NCBI GenBank assembly: GCA_964545385.1
Contig: CAZJFG010000023.1
Span: 1-9,366, forward strand
Length of the DNA: 9,366 bases
Source: GCA-002780795 sp964545385
GTDB taxonomy: Bacteria; Patescibacteriota; Microgenomatia; UBA1406; GWC2-37-13
Reading direction: 5' to 3'
Shown: positions 1-7,935 of the stretch, in pieces
How the letters are laid out: each line of letters opens with the position of its first letter
Numbering within the stretch: position 1 is the stretch's first letter
The notes under the pieces: generated by a model
Database searches by the model: none
Told to the model about the DNA's origin: nothing
Seen by the model: only the letters and a program-made list of their open reading frames with translations
Program-made: the position numbers and the translations under genes

Positions 1-1981
<1,981 letters not shown>

Positions 1982-2037
1982 TTCTTGTTAACTAATTTTT
2001 TAAATTTCTGGACCCAAATTGTTAAAGTACTCGTTCG

Positions 2038-2111
2038 TGGACTCGACCGGGCTTGAACCGGTGACCTTCGCATTGCAAATGCGATGTTCTAGCCAACTGA
2101 ACTACGAGCCC
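2038..2111 (-). tRNA. tRNA-Ala (anticodon UGC)
   Basis: Full cloverleaf on the minus strand. The acceptor GGGCTCG pairs with CGAGTCC and includes the G3:U70 wobble that marks alanine tRNAs. The anticodon stem CGCAT/ATGCG encloses loop TTTGCAA, giving anticodon TGC. The T arm has the GGTTCAAGC core, and the discriminator is A. CCA is not encoded (CGA follows), so a CCA-adding enzyme is needed. It sits 56 nt upstream of the 23S gene in the same orientation. That is where tRNA-Ala lies in a classical 16S-tRNA-23S spacer, but here no 16S gene precedes it. Confidence 0.96.
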
Positions 2112-2116
2112 ATAAA

Positions 2117-2151
2117 AATCTTAATTCTTAATTCTTAAGTCTTAAATCTTA
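2117..2151. repeat. Five-copy 7-bp tandem repeat in the tRNA-Ala/23S leader
   Basis: Five contiguous heptamers on the plus strand: AATCTTA, ATTCTTA, ATTCTTA, AGTCTTA, AATCTTA (consensus ANTCTTA; TAAGANT in the rRNA sense). Only the second base of the unit varies. The block ends 5 nt before the 5' end of tRNA-Ala, so it would lie in the transcribed leader. It resembles replication-slippage expansion. A function in RNA processing is possible but not shown. Confidence 0.85.
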
Positions 2152-2174
2152 TATTTAATTAATGAAGGCTGTTA

Positions 2175-2231
2175 GGAGAGCTTGTTCTGTAGTCTCCAAT
2201 GGTGCCTTTATTTAGCAAAATTTATCATTGG
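2175..2231 (-). other. Two overlapping inverted repeats in the rRNA leader
   Basis: GGAGA (2175-2179) can pair with TCTCC (2193-2197) around a 13-nt loop. CCAATG (2196-2201) can pair with CATTGG (2226-2231) around a 24-nt loop. The arms share bases 2196-2197, so the full stems exclude each other. Both lie between the predicted start of the leftward transcript and tRNA-Ala. They could be processing or attenuation structures, but the stems are short and may be chance. Confidence 0.3.
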
Positions 2232-2239
2232 TAACTAGA

Positions 2240-2268
2240 ATTTTAATAAATTATGCAAGCCTTGTCAA
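2240..2268 (-). promoter_or_regulatory. Sigma70-type promoter for tRNA-Ala/23S
   Basis: On the minus strand, TTGACA (2268-2263) is a perfect -35 box, followed by a 17-nt spacer and TAAAAT (2245-2240, 5/6 match to TATAAT). Transcription would start near 2233 and run into tRNA-Ala after a leader of about 120 nt. This is the strongest promoter-like sequence in the window, as expected for a stable-RNA operon. Its position directly ahead of tRNA-Ala is the main argument that tRNA-Ala/23S is transcribed independently of 16S. Confidence 0.75.
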
Positions 2269-2283
2269 CAGAAAAAACTCAAC

Positions 2284-2312
2284 TTGCAACATAGGTAAAA
2301 AATGCTTATATT
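2284..2312 (+). promoter_or_regulatory. Promoter for ppsA, predicting a leaderless mRNA
   Basis: TTGCAA (2284-2289), a 17-nt spacer, then TATATT (2307-2312). A start about 7 nt beyond the -10 box falls at about 2318-2319, which is the ATG of ppsA, so the transcript would have little or no 5' leader. The -35 box lies 15 bp from the -35 box of the divergent rRNA promoter, so the two may compete for or share polymerase. Confidence 0.55.
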
Positions 2313-2317
2313 TTAGT

Positions 2318-4657
2318 ATGGCTAAAAAAAATATAGTCTGGTTTTCTGAAGTGGGAAAGGATGATGTTGGGATAGTTGGCGGTAAGGGTGCAAACCTAGG
2401 CGAGATGGTAAATGCCGGTCTACCAATCCCTTATGGTTTCATTGTCACTGCCCAAGCATATTTCCAATTTCTCAAAGAAGCAAAACTTGATGCGGAAATA
2501 AAAAAAACAGTTAGCATGATTAACTATGATAATCCGGCCGAACTGCGTGCCGCGTCATCATATATAAGAAAGCTTATTGAGGACAGCCCCTTTCCCGATC
2601 ATCTAGCTCACGAAATTATCGAGTATTATGATTATCTTGTTCAAAAAGAAGAGGAAATTGATAAAAAAAATATTCATGTTTTGGTTAAGATTAAACACAG
2701 AGTAAAACAGCTTTATAAACAACCGCTTCTGGCTGTTCGTTCATCTGCAACTGCCGAGGATTTACCCAATGCTTCCTTTGCCGGCCAACAGGAAACATAT
2801 CTTAATGTTTGTGGTGATGCCAATCTTATAAAAAAAGTAAAACAATGTTGGTCTTCGCTTTTTACCCAGCGGGCAATTTACTACCGCCATGAGCAAGGTT
2901 TTGATAAATTTAAGGTGGGTTTGGCTGTTGTTTGCCAACGTATGGTCCAATCTGACAAATCCGGTATTTCGTTCAGTATTGATCCTGTCACAAACAATAA
3001 ACAAAAGATTGTAATTGAGGCTATCCTTGGCCTGGGTGAGTATATTGTCGGTGGCAAAGTTACGCCAGATCATTATGAGGTGGATAAAAATTCTTTTCTT
3101 ATTTTGGATAAACAAATTAAATTTCAAAACGTCATGCTTACAAGATCTGGTTTATACAATAAAGAAATAAAGCTAAAAGAAAAAGGTAGGCTGCAAAAAA
3201 TAAGCGATCAAGAAATCATTAAGATAGCCATGCTTGTAAAACAGATTGAAAATCACTATTTTTTTCCCCAGGATATTGAATGGGCGATTGAGCAAGATAA
3301 AGTTTTTATTGTTCAATCACGGCCTATAACAACGATAAAAAACGTTGAAACTAAAAAAACGAAGGATGATACTGGAAGCTTGAGACTTGACACTCCGCTA
3401 CTTATTGGTTCTCCAGCTTCACCTGGTATTGCCACGGGTACGGCGGCAATTATTACCTCACCAAGAGAAATCGACAAAATTAAAAAAGGTGATGTATTAG
3501 TTGCACCCCAAACTAATCCGGATTATGTGCCTGCGATGAAAAAAGCCGTTGCGATCATTACCGAAAAGGGAGGCCGTACGTCGCACGCTGCAATTGTTTC
3601 ACGGGAGCTTGGAATACCGGCTGTCGTCGGTGCGGATAACGCCACCAAAAAAATTAAAAACGAAATGGTTATTACGGTCAAAGGTGGAACAGGTGAAATT
3701 TTTAAAGGTAAAACTTTACCAGAGAATACGCAATCCGTATTCCATAATCAACAATCGAGTCGCTTAAAAACATTAACAAAAGTGTATGTGAATTTAGCCG
3801 AACCTGAAAAGGCTAAAGAGATTGCCAAGCAAAATGTTGATGGTGTCGGATTGTTGCGGGCCGAGTTTATGATTGCCAATATAGGAGTTCATCCAAAGGA
3901 ATTTATCAGAGAAAAAAAAGAAAGCGTTTTTATAAATAAACTGACTAAAGATCTTCTCAAATTTGTCGAGCCTTTCAGTCCCCGACCGGTTGTTTATAGA
4001 GCTACCGATTTTAAAACAAACGAATATAGAAATCTGAAAGGAGGAGCAAAATATGAACCAAAGGAAGAAAACCCAATGCTTGGTTTTCGCGGTGCTTCCC
4101 GTTATATTGTAAACTCTGACGTTTTTCTGCTTGAGTTACAGGCAATTGCTAATATTTGGAATAGTGGTTTTCGTAATTTGCACTTGATGATCCCCTTTGT
4201 CCGTACTCCATGGGAACTGATTAAGATAAAAGACATTGTTATGAGGTCAGGACTTTTATCGCTTTCCGACTTCAAATTCTTGATTATGGTTGAGGTCCCT
4301 TCGGCAGCTTTGGGTCTTGATGAGTTTTTAAAAGTTGGTGTTGATGGAGTTTCAATTGGAACAAACGACCTGACCATGATGACGCTTGGTGTCGATCGTG
4401 ACAATGCAGAAGTTGCTAATGTTTATGACGAACGTAATCCGATCATCATGAAAATTCTTAAAGGGATTGTTGAAACGTGTGAAAAATTTCACGTTACTTC
4501 ATCTATATGCGGACAGGCCGCTTCAGACTACCCGGAGATTGTTGAAGAACTGATCAAATCAGGGATCACAAGTGTTTCGATAAATCCAGATGCGATTAAT
4601 CGTACGCGCGAGCTTATTTTTAATCTTGAAAAAAAAATATATAAAAAGAAAAAATAA
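2318..4657 (+). CDS. ppsA: Phosphoenolpyruvate synthase (pyruvate, water dikinase)
   Basis: Catalyses pyruvate + ATP + H2O to PEP + AMP + phosphate in the cytoplasm. The protein has 779 residues, close to E. coli PpsA (792). The N-terminal nucleotide-binding domain (about residues 10-350) opens with VGGKGANLGEM and contains AVRSSATAEDLPNASFAGQQ around Arg141. The swivelling phosphohistidine domain has GGRTSHAAIVSRELGIPAV with catalytic His423. The C-terminal TIM barrel (about 480-775) has MLGFRGASRY near 587, SIGTNDLTMMTLGVDRDN from 679, and CGQAASD with acid/base Cys731. A TTG start at 2228 would add 30 residues with no family similarity and would lie upstream of the promoter, so ATG 2318 is chosen. 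The C terminus is lysine-rich and encoded by long A runs. It is the first gene of a tight cluster, 2 nt ahead of eno. Running in reverse to make ATP from PEP is possible in a fermentative cell, but that is inference. Confidence 0.96.
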   Translation: MAKKNIVWFSEVGKDDVGIVGGKGANLGEMVNAGLPIPYGFIVTAQAYFQFLKEAKLDAEIKKTVSMINYDNPAELRAASSYIRKLIEDSPFPDHLAHEIIEYYDYLVQKEEEIDKKNIHVLVKIKHRVKQLYKQPLLAVRSSATAEDLPNASFAGQQETYLNVCGDANLIKKVKQCWSSLFTQRAIYYRHEQGFDKFKVGLAVVCQRMVQSDKSGISFSIDPVTNNKQKIVIEAILGLGEYIVGGKVTPDHYEVDKNSFLILDKQIKFQNVMLTRSGLYNKEIKLKEKGRLQKISDQEIIKIAMLVKQIENHYFFPQDIEWAIEQDKVFIVQSRPITTIKNVETKKTKDDTGSLRLDTPLLIGSPASPGIATGTAAIITSPREIDKIKKGDVLVAPQTNPDYVPAMKKAVAIITEKGGRTSHAAIVSRELGIPAVVGADNATKKIKNEMVITVKGGTGEIFKGKTLPENTQSVFHNQQSSRLKTLTKVYVNLAEPEKAKEIAKQNVDGVGLLRAEFMIANIGVHPKEFIREKKESVFINKLTKDLLKFVEPFSPRPVVYRATDFKTNEYRNLKGGAKYEPKEENPMLGFRGASRYIVNSDVFLLELQAIANIWNSGFRNLHLMIPFVRTPWELIKIKDIVMRSGLLSLSDFKFLIMVEVPSAALGLDEFLKVGVDGVSIGTNDLTMMTLGVDRDNAEVANVYDERNPIIMKILKGIVETCEKFHVTSSICGQAASDYPEIVEELIKSGITSVSINPDAINRTRELIFNLEKKIYKKKK

Positions 4658-4659
4658 CT

Positions 4660-5928
4660 ATGTCAAAAATAAAAAAAATTACAGCTTATGAAATTATCGA
4701 TTCGCGCGGAATGCCGACACTTGAAGGCCGACTCGATCTTGATAATAATCAATTTGTTGTCAGTTCAGTTCCGGCCGGCACCTCGGTCGGCAAGTATGAG
4801 GCAATTGAGATTCGAGACGGAGACGCCAAGCGATTTAATGGGCAAGGAGTAAAAAAAGCGGTTTCCTATGTCAATGATGTAATTGCTCCTAAACTAATAG
4901 GTATTTCTCCGGAAAAGCAAACTCAGATTGATCTTTGGCTTGCCAAAGCAGACGGGACAAAGAACAAAGCCCGGCTTGGTTCCAATACTACGCTTCTTAT
5001 TTCTGAGCTTGTAGCAAAAGCAGGCGCTGTCAACCAAAATTTACCGCTTTTTGAATATATCAATAAAATTTATGGAGAGGCTTGCAAGGAAAAAATTGCC
5101 ATAGAAAGAATTCCCTCGCCCATTTTTAACATTATAAATGGAGGCAAACATGCTAACAATAATTTGGAAATTCAGGAGTTTCAAGTGGTACCTTCGTCAA
5201 CATTAAGTTTTACAAAAGCATATGAGATGGGAGTTGAACTTTTTCACGAACTAAAAAAAGTGATTCAGGCTCGAAGCGGTACAACAGCGGTTGGTGAAGA
5301 AGGTGGTTTTACACCTGCCGTTTCTACAAATGTTGATGCAATTGAAATTTTGCTTGAGGCAATAAATAACAGAGGTGGGAAAATCGGTTTGGATATTTTC
5401 CTGGGTTTGGATGTGGCTGCCTCTACTTTTTATTCTGGTGACCACTATCGGATAAAAGACATCCAGCATCCTCTAAAAACCCAAGAAATGATAGATTTTT
5501 TAATGAAACTTATCAAAAGATACGCTATTCTTACGCTTGAAGACCCGCTTTCAGAAGATGACTGGGTTGGTTGGACAGAATTAAATAGCAAAATTTCAAA
5601 GGAAGTATATCTTATTGGTGATGATCTTTTAACAACCAACAAAGAAAGACTTGAGAAAGCAATCAAAATGAATGCCTGCACTTCAATTTTAATAAAGCCG
5701 AATCAAATAGGGACGGTGACCGAGACTTTCGAGGTGATAGATATTGCTAGAAAAAACAGCATAAACTACATTATTTCCCACCGTTCGGGTGAAACGGAGG
5801 ATACTTTCATGGCGGATTTCGCCGTGGCCGTCCAGGCTGATTTCGTTAAGTTTGGCGCACCGTGTCGTGGGGAGCGTGTGGCAAAATATAATAGGTTGTG
5901 GCAAATTGAACGTGAAGAATTAAAATAA
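4660..5928 (+). CDS. eno: Enolase (2-phosphoglycerate dehydratase)
   Basis: Interconverts 2-phosphoglycerate and PEP, one step from PpsA. The protein has 422 residues (E. coli 432) and is full length. Mg2+ ligands and catalytic residues appear intact: Ser42 of the mobile loop, His164 in GGKHANNN, Glu173 in IQEF, Glu214 in VGEEGGF, Asp251 in LDVAAS, Glu294 in LEDP, Asp321 in GDD, Lys346 in ILIKPNQIG, His374-Arg-Ser in SHRSGETED and Lys397. Several near-invariant neighbours differ: SRGMPT instead of SRGNPT, PAGTSVG instead of PSGASTG in loop 1 (residues 38-44), HANNN instead of HADNN, and LEDP instead of IEDG/IEDP. The start is 2 nt after the ppsA stop with no Shine-Dalgarno sequence, suggesting coupled translation. 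Activity is expected; the altered loop is the only oddity. Confidence 0.96.
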   Translation: MSKIKKITAYEIIDSRGMPTLEGRLDLDNNQFVVSSVPAGTSVGKYEAIEIRDGDAKRFNGQGVKKAVSYVNDVIAPKLIGISPEKQTQIDLWLAKADGTKNKARLGSNTTLLISELVAKAGAVNQNLPLFEYINKIYGEACKEKIAIERIPSPIFNIINGGKHANNNLEIQEFQVVPSSTLSFTKAYEMGVELFHELKKVIQARSGTTAVGEEGGFTPAVSTNVDAIEILLEAINNRGGKIGLDIFLGLDVAASTFYSGDHYRIKDIQHPLKTQEMIDFLMKLIKRYAILTLEDPLSEDDWVGWTELNSKISKEVYLIGDDLLTTNKERLEKAIKMNACTSILIKPNQIGTVTETFEVIDIARKNSINYIISHRSGETEDTFMADFAVAVQADFVKFGAPCRGERVAKYNRLWQIEREELK

Positions 5929-5931
5929 TCT

Positions 5932-6501
5932 ATGATAGGGAAAATCAAAGGTAAACTTAAAGAAATAGATGATAATGTTGGACTTATAGAAACATCAAGC
6001 GGTCTTTCTTATAATATTTTTCTTCCACCTCGTCTGGTTTCGAATATCAAACTGCCGGCTTTTGTAAACGTTTATACCTATCTTCAAGTACGCGAAGATG
6101 CCATGATACTTTTCGGATTTGAGACAAAAACAGAATATAAATTATTTCTGCAACTGTTGACAGTCCCGGGGGTTGGTCCAAAGACTGCCTTCGGTACGAT
6201 TTCATTTACTAATGAAAATGAATTGGTTCAAGCAATTAAAGGAAACGATATTGATTATTTTACCCGTGTTCCAGGTCTTGGAAAAAAAACAGCAATGAAA
6301 ATTATCCTTGAACTTTCTCAAAAATTTAAGCAAGATTTTTCTATTGAAAAAATGTATTTATCCGAAGATGATAAAATGGTGGTAGATGCTTTGGTTTCTC
6401 TAGGTTTTAAATCACAAGATGCAAGAAAAGTTCTTGCTCATATTCCTAAAAATATTTCGGTCGAAGAACGGATCAAAAAAGGTTTGCAGATGGTAAAATA
6501 A
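5932..6501 (+). CDS. ruvA: Holliday junction branch-migration protein RuvA
   Basis: The DNA-junction-binding subunit of the RuvAB complex, which forms tetramers that hold the four-way junction and load RuvB. The protein has 189 residues (family usually about 190-205). An N-terminal OB-fold starts MIGKIKGKLKEI (about 1-62). Two helix-hairpin-helix motifs follow, LLTVPGVGPKTA (about 75-86) and VPGLGKKTAMKIILEL (about 113-128). The C-terminal domain III (about 145-189) has the usual ALVSLGFKSQDARKVL pattern that contacts RuvB. The start is 3 nt after the eno stop, with no Shine-Dalgarno sequence. ruvB follows after 5 nt. RuvC is not in the window. Confidence 0.96.
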   Translation: MIGKIKGKLKEIDDNVGLIETSSGLSYNIFLPPRLVSNIKLPAFVNVYTYLQVREDAMILFGFETKTEYKLFLQLLTVPGVGPKTAFGTISFTNENELVQAIKGNDIDYFTRVPGLGKKTAMKIILELSQKFKQDFSIEKMYLSEDDKMVVDALVSLGFKSQDARKVLAHIPKNISVEERIKKGLQMVK

Positions 6502-6506
6502 GTGAT

Positions 6507-7469
6507 ATGGGTTCAAGTGATAATGGATATAATTTTCTTCGACCAAAAAACTTTAAAGATTATATCGGTCAATCAAAAATAGTTGAAAGTTTAAAGTTAT
6601 TTATTGCGGCGGCAAAAAAAAGAGGAGGCACGAACGAACACCTGCTTTTTTATGGACCACCCGGCATCGGCAAGACAACTCTGGCTTATGTAGTTGCGGC
6701 CGAACTTGGTGGAGAGATAAAAATAACCTCGGGCGCAGCTATCCAAAAAAGCGGTGATCTGGCTGCTATTCTGACAAATCTCAAAGATCACGACATCTTG
6801 TTTATTGACGAAATTCACCGCCTTCCAAAGCCGGTGGAAGAAATTCTTTATCCTGTTTTGGAGGAATTTGCTTTAGATATTGTCCTTGGCAAAGGACCTT
6901 CCGCCCGTTCAGTTCGGCTTGAAATTCCCAAAATTACCATTATCGGTTCGACAACAAAGTTAGCACTACTCTCGGCTCCGCTTCGCGACCGTTTTGGCAT
7001 GGTTTTACGTCTTGATTTTTACAACAACCAAGAAATGATTGAGCTTATTAATAGGTCTGCCAAGATATTAGATCTTCAACTTGAAAAAAATATTATTGAA
7101 AAAGTATGCAGGCGGGCACGCAAAACTCCAAGAATTGCCAATAGAATCTTAAAAAGAATCCGTGATATGTATGATGTTGGGCCGCAGAAAGTTCTTGATG
7201 AAAAAAAAATTGACGAACTGTTTGAACTTTTGGAAATAGATGAACTGGGACTTGGTAATATTGATTTAAAATATCTTAGGTTGCTTGCTGAAAAATACGC
7301 CGGTTCGGCGGTCGGGATTGAAACCATTGCATCTTCACTTTCTGAAGATAGACAAACGGTTGAGGAGTTTATAGAGCCGTATCTCCTGCAACTCGGATTT
7401 ATAAAAAAAACACCCCGTGGCCGCCAAATTACTCCAAAAGCTCTCCTTCACTTAAAAAATAAAAAATAA
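6507..7469 (+). CDS. ruvB: Holliday junction ATP-dependent DNA helicase RuvB
   Basis: AAA+ motor that drives branch migration with RuvA. The protein has 320 residues, slightly shorter than E. coli (336), mainly through a short N terminus. It shows LRPKNFKDYIGQ (11-22), Walker A YGPPGIGKTTLA (49-60), Walker B LFIDEIHRL (98-106), sensor 1 IIGSTT (145-150), the arginine finger region APLRDRFG (157-164), sensor 2 TPRIANRILKRIRD (207-220), and the winged-helix end EPYLLQLGFIKKTPRGR (290-306). All ATPase motifs are intact. It is the last gene of the ppsA-eno-ruvA-ruvB cluster. No strong terminator follows before the tRNA promoter. Confidence 0.97.
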   Translation: MGSSDNGYNFLRPKNFKDYIGQSKIVESLKLFIAAAKKRGGTNEHLLFYGPPGIGKTTLAYVVAAELGGEIKITSGAAIQKSGDLAAILTNLKDHDILFIDEIHRLPKPVEEILYPVLEEFALDIVLGKGPSARSVRLEIPKITIIGSTTKLALLSAPLRDRFGMVLRLDFYNNQEMIELINRSAKILDLQLEKNIIEKVCRRARKTPRIANRILKRIRDMYDVGPQKVLDEKKIDELFELLEIDELGLGNIDLKYLRLLAEKYAGSAVGIETIASSLSEDRQTVEEFIEPYLLQLGFIKKTPRGRQITPKALLHLKNKK

Positions 7470-7517
7470 ACACGTTAAAATCCGTATTTTAGCAAGGATA
7501 AATTTTGTCTTTAGTTA

Positions 7518-7540
7518 AGTTGGTCATGCAGCCGACTCTC
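7518..7540 (+). terminator. Weak candidate terminator hairpin after ruvB
   Basis: AGTTGG (7518-7523) pairs with CCGACT (7532-7537), including one G-U pair, with an 8-nt loop. The following CTCTTTG is only mildly T-rich, so this is a poor intrinsic terminator. An A/T-only inverted repeat, TAAAAT/ATTTTA, lies upstream at about 7475-7491. The hairpin sits immediately before the tRNA promoter and could instead be incidental. Confidence 0.25.
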
Positions 7541-7542
7541 TT

Positions 7543-7551
7543 TGCTATAAT
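7543..7551 (+). promoter_or_regulatory. Extended -10 promoter for the tRNA array
   Basis: TGC followed by a perfect TATAAT (7546-7551) forms an extended -10 element. No convincing -35 box is seen at 16-18 nt; a partial TTGGTC lies at 7520-7525 with 20-nt spacing. Transcription would begin around 7557-7559, a few bases before the 5' end of tRNA-Arg at 7562. Confidence 0.65.
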
Positions 7552-7561
7552 ATTAATTGAT

Positions 7562-7633
7562 GAGGCCATAGTTCAACGGATAGAATAAATCCCTTCTAAG
7601 GATTAGATGACAGTTCGATTCTGTCTGGCCTCA
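7562..7633 (+). tRNA. tRNA-Arg (anticodon UCU)
   Basis: The acceptor GAGGCCA pairs with TGGCCTC. The anticodon stem AATCC/GGATT encloses CTTCTAA, giving TCT. The T stem GACAG/CTGTC encloses TTCGATT, and the discriminator is A. CCA is not encoded. It decodes AGA/AGG. It is the first gene of a four-tRNA array, 4 nt ahead of tRNA-Leu. Confidence 0.95.
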
Positions 7634-7637
7634 CTCT

Positions 7638-7720
7638 GCCGGGGTGGTGAAATGGCATACACGCAGGACTTAAAATCCTGTGACCGCAAGGTCGTGAGGG
7701 TCCGACTCCCTCTCCCGGCA
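7638..7720 (+). tRNA. tRNA-Leu (anticodon UAA)
   Basis: Class II tRNA with a long variable arm (TGACCGCAAGGTCGT region). The acceptor GCCGGGG pairs with TCCCGGC using one G-U pair. The anticodon stem CAGGA/TCCTG encloses CTTAAAA, giving TAA. The discriminator is A, as expected for leucine. CCA is not encoded. It decodes UUA/UUG. Confidence 0.96.
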
Positions 7721-7726
7721 CACAAT

Positions 7727-7798
7727 GCCGACTTAACTCAGCGGTAGAGTAGCTGTTTTGTAAACAGCAAGTCGTCGGTTCGAATCCGACAGTCGGCT
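7727..7798 (+). tRNA. tRNA-Thr (anticodon UGU)
   Basis: The acceptor GCCGACT pairs with AGTCGGC. The anticodon stem GCTGT/ACAGC encloses TTTGTAA, giving TGT. The T arm has TCGGTTCGAATCCGA, and the discriminator is T. CCA is not encoded. It lies 6 nt after tRNA-Leu(UAA). Confidence 0.96.
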
Positions 7799-7799
7799 C

Positions 7800-7822
7800 A
7801 TAATATATAATACATATATTGT
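7800..7822. repeat. A/T inverted repeat between tRNA-Thr and tRNA-Leu(GAG)
   Basis: AATATAT (7802-7808) and ATATATT (7814-7820) form a perfect 7-bp stem around AATAC, extendable to about 9 bp with a G-U pair. The 38-nt gap is much longer than the other spacers in the array. It could be a processing hairpin. The embedded TATAAT at 7806-7811 could be a secondary -10 box for the last tRNA, but no -35 box is evident. Confidence 0.4.
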
Positions 7823-7836
7823 ATAGGTATTTTATT

Positions 7837-7919
7837 GGGCGAGTGGCGAAATTTGGTATACGCGTAGTCTTGAGGAGGCTATGGGGTAACCCGTGGGGGT
7901 TCAAGTCCCCCCTCGCCCA
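7837..7919 (+). tRNA. tRNA-Leu (anticodon GAG)
   Basis: Class II tRNA. The acceptor GGGCGAG pairs with CTCGCCC. The anticodon stem TAGTC/GGCTA (one G-U pair) encloses TTGAGGA, giving GAG. The variable arm is TGGGGTAACCCGT, the T arm GGGGGTTCAAGTCCCCC, and the discriminator A. CCA is not encoded. It decodes CUC/CUU. It ends 16 bp before the convergent binding-protein gene, with no terminator visible. Confidence 0.95.
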
Positions 7920-7935
7920 CAATATTTGTGTCAAC

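Noticed and set aside
2205..2220. boxA-like antitermination element (TGCTAAATAAAG in rRNA sense)
   Set aside because: It matches the first bases of boxA only and lacks the CTTTA core, so it is too weak to call.
2228..2317. TTG-initiated 30-residue N-terminal extension of ppsA
   Set aside because: It has no family similarity, lies upstream of the predicted ppsA transcript start and overlaps the divergent promoter. ATG 2318 gives the normal PpsA N terminus.
2762..7327. Minus-strand and alternate-frame open frames inside ppsA, eno, ruvA and ruvB
   Set aside because: They are shadows of strongly recognisable genes on the plus strand.
7596..7934. 112-codon minus-strand open frame with GDLNPHG and GFEPTTCCLQNS stretches
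   Set aside because: It is the reverse complement of the tRNA array. Peptides of this kind are a well-known artefact of translating tRNA genes backwards.
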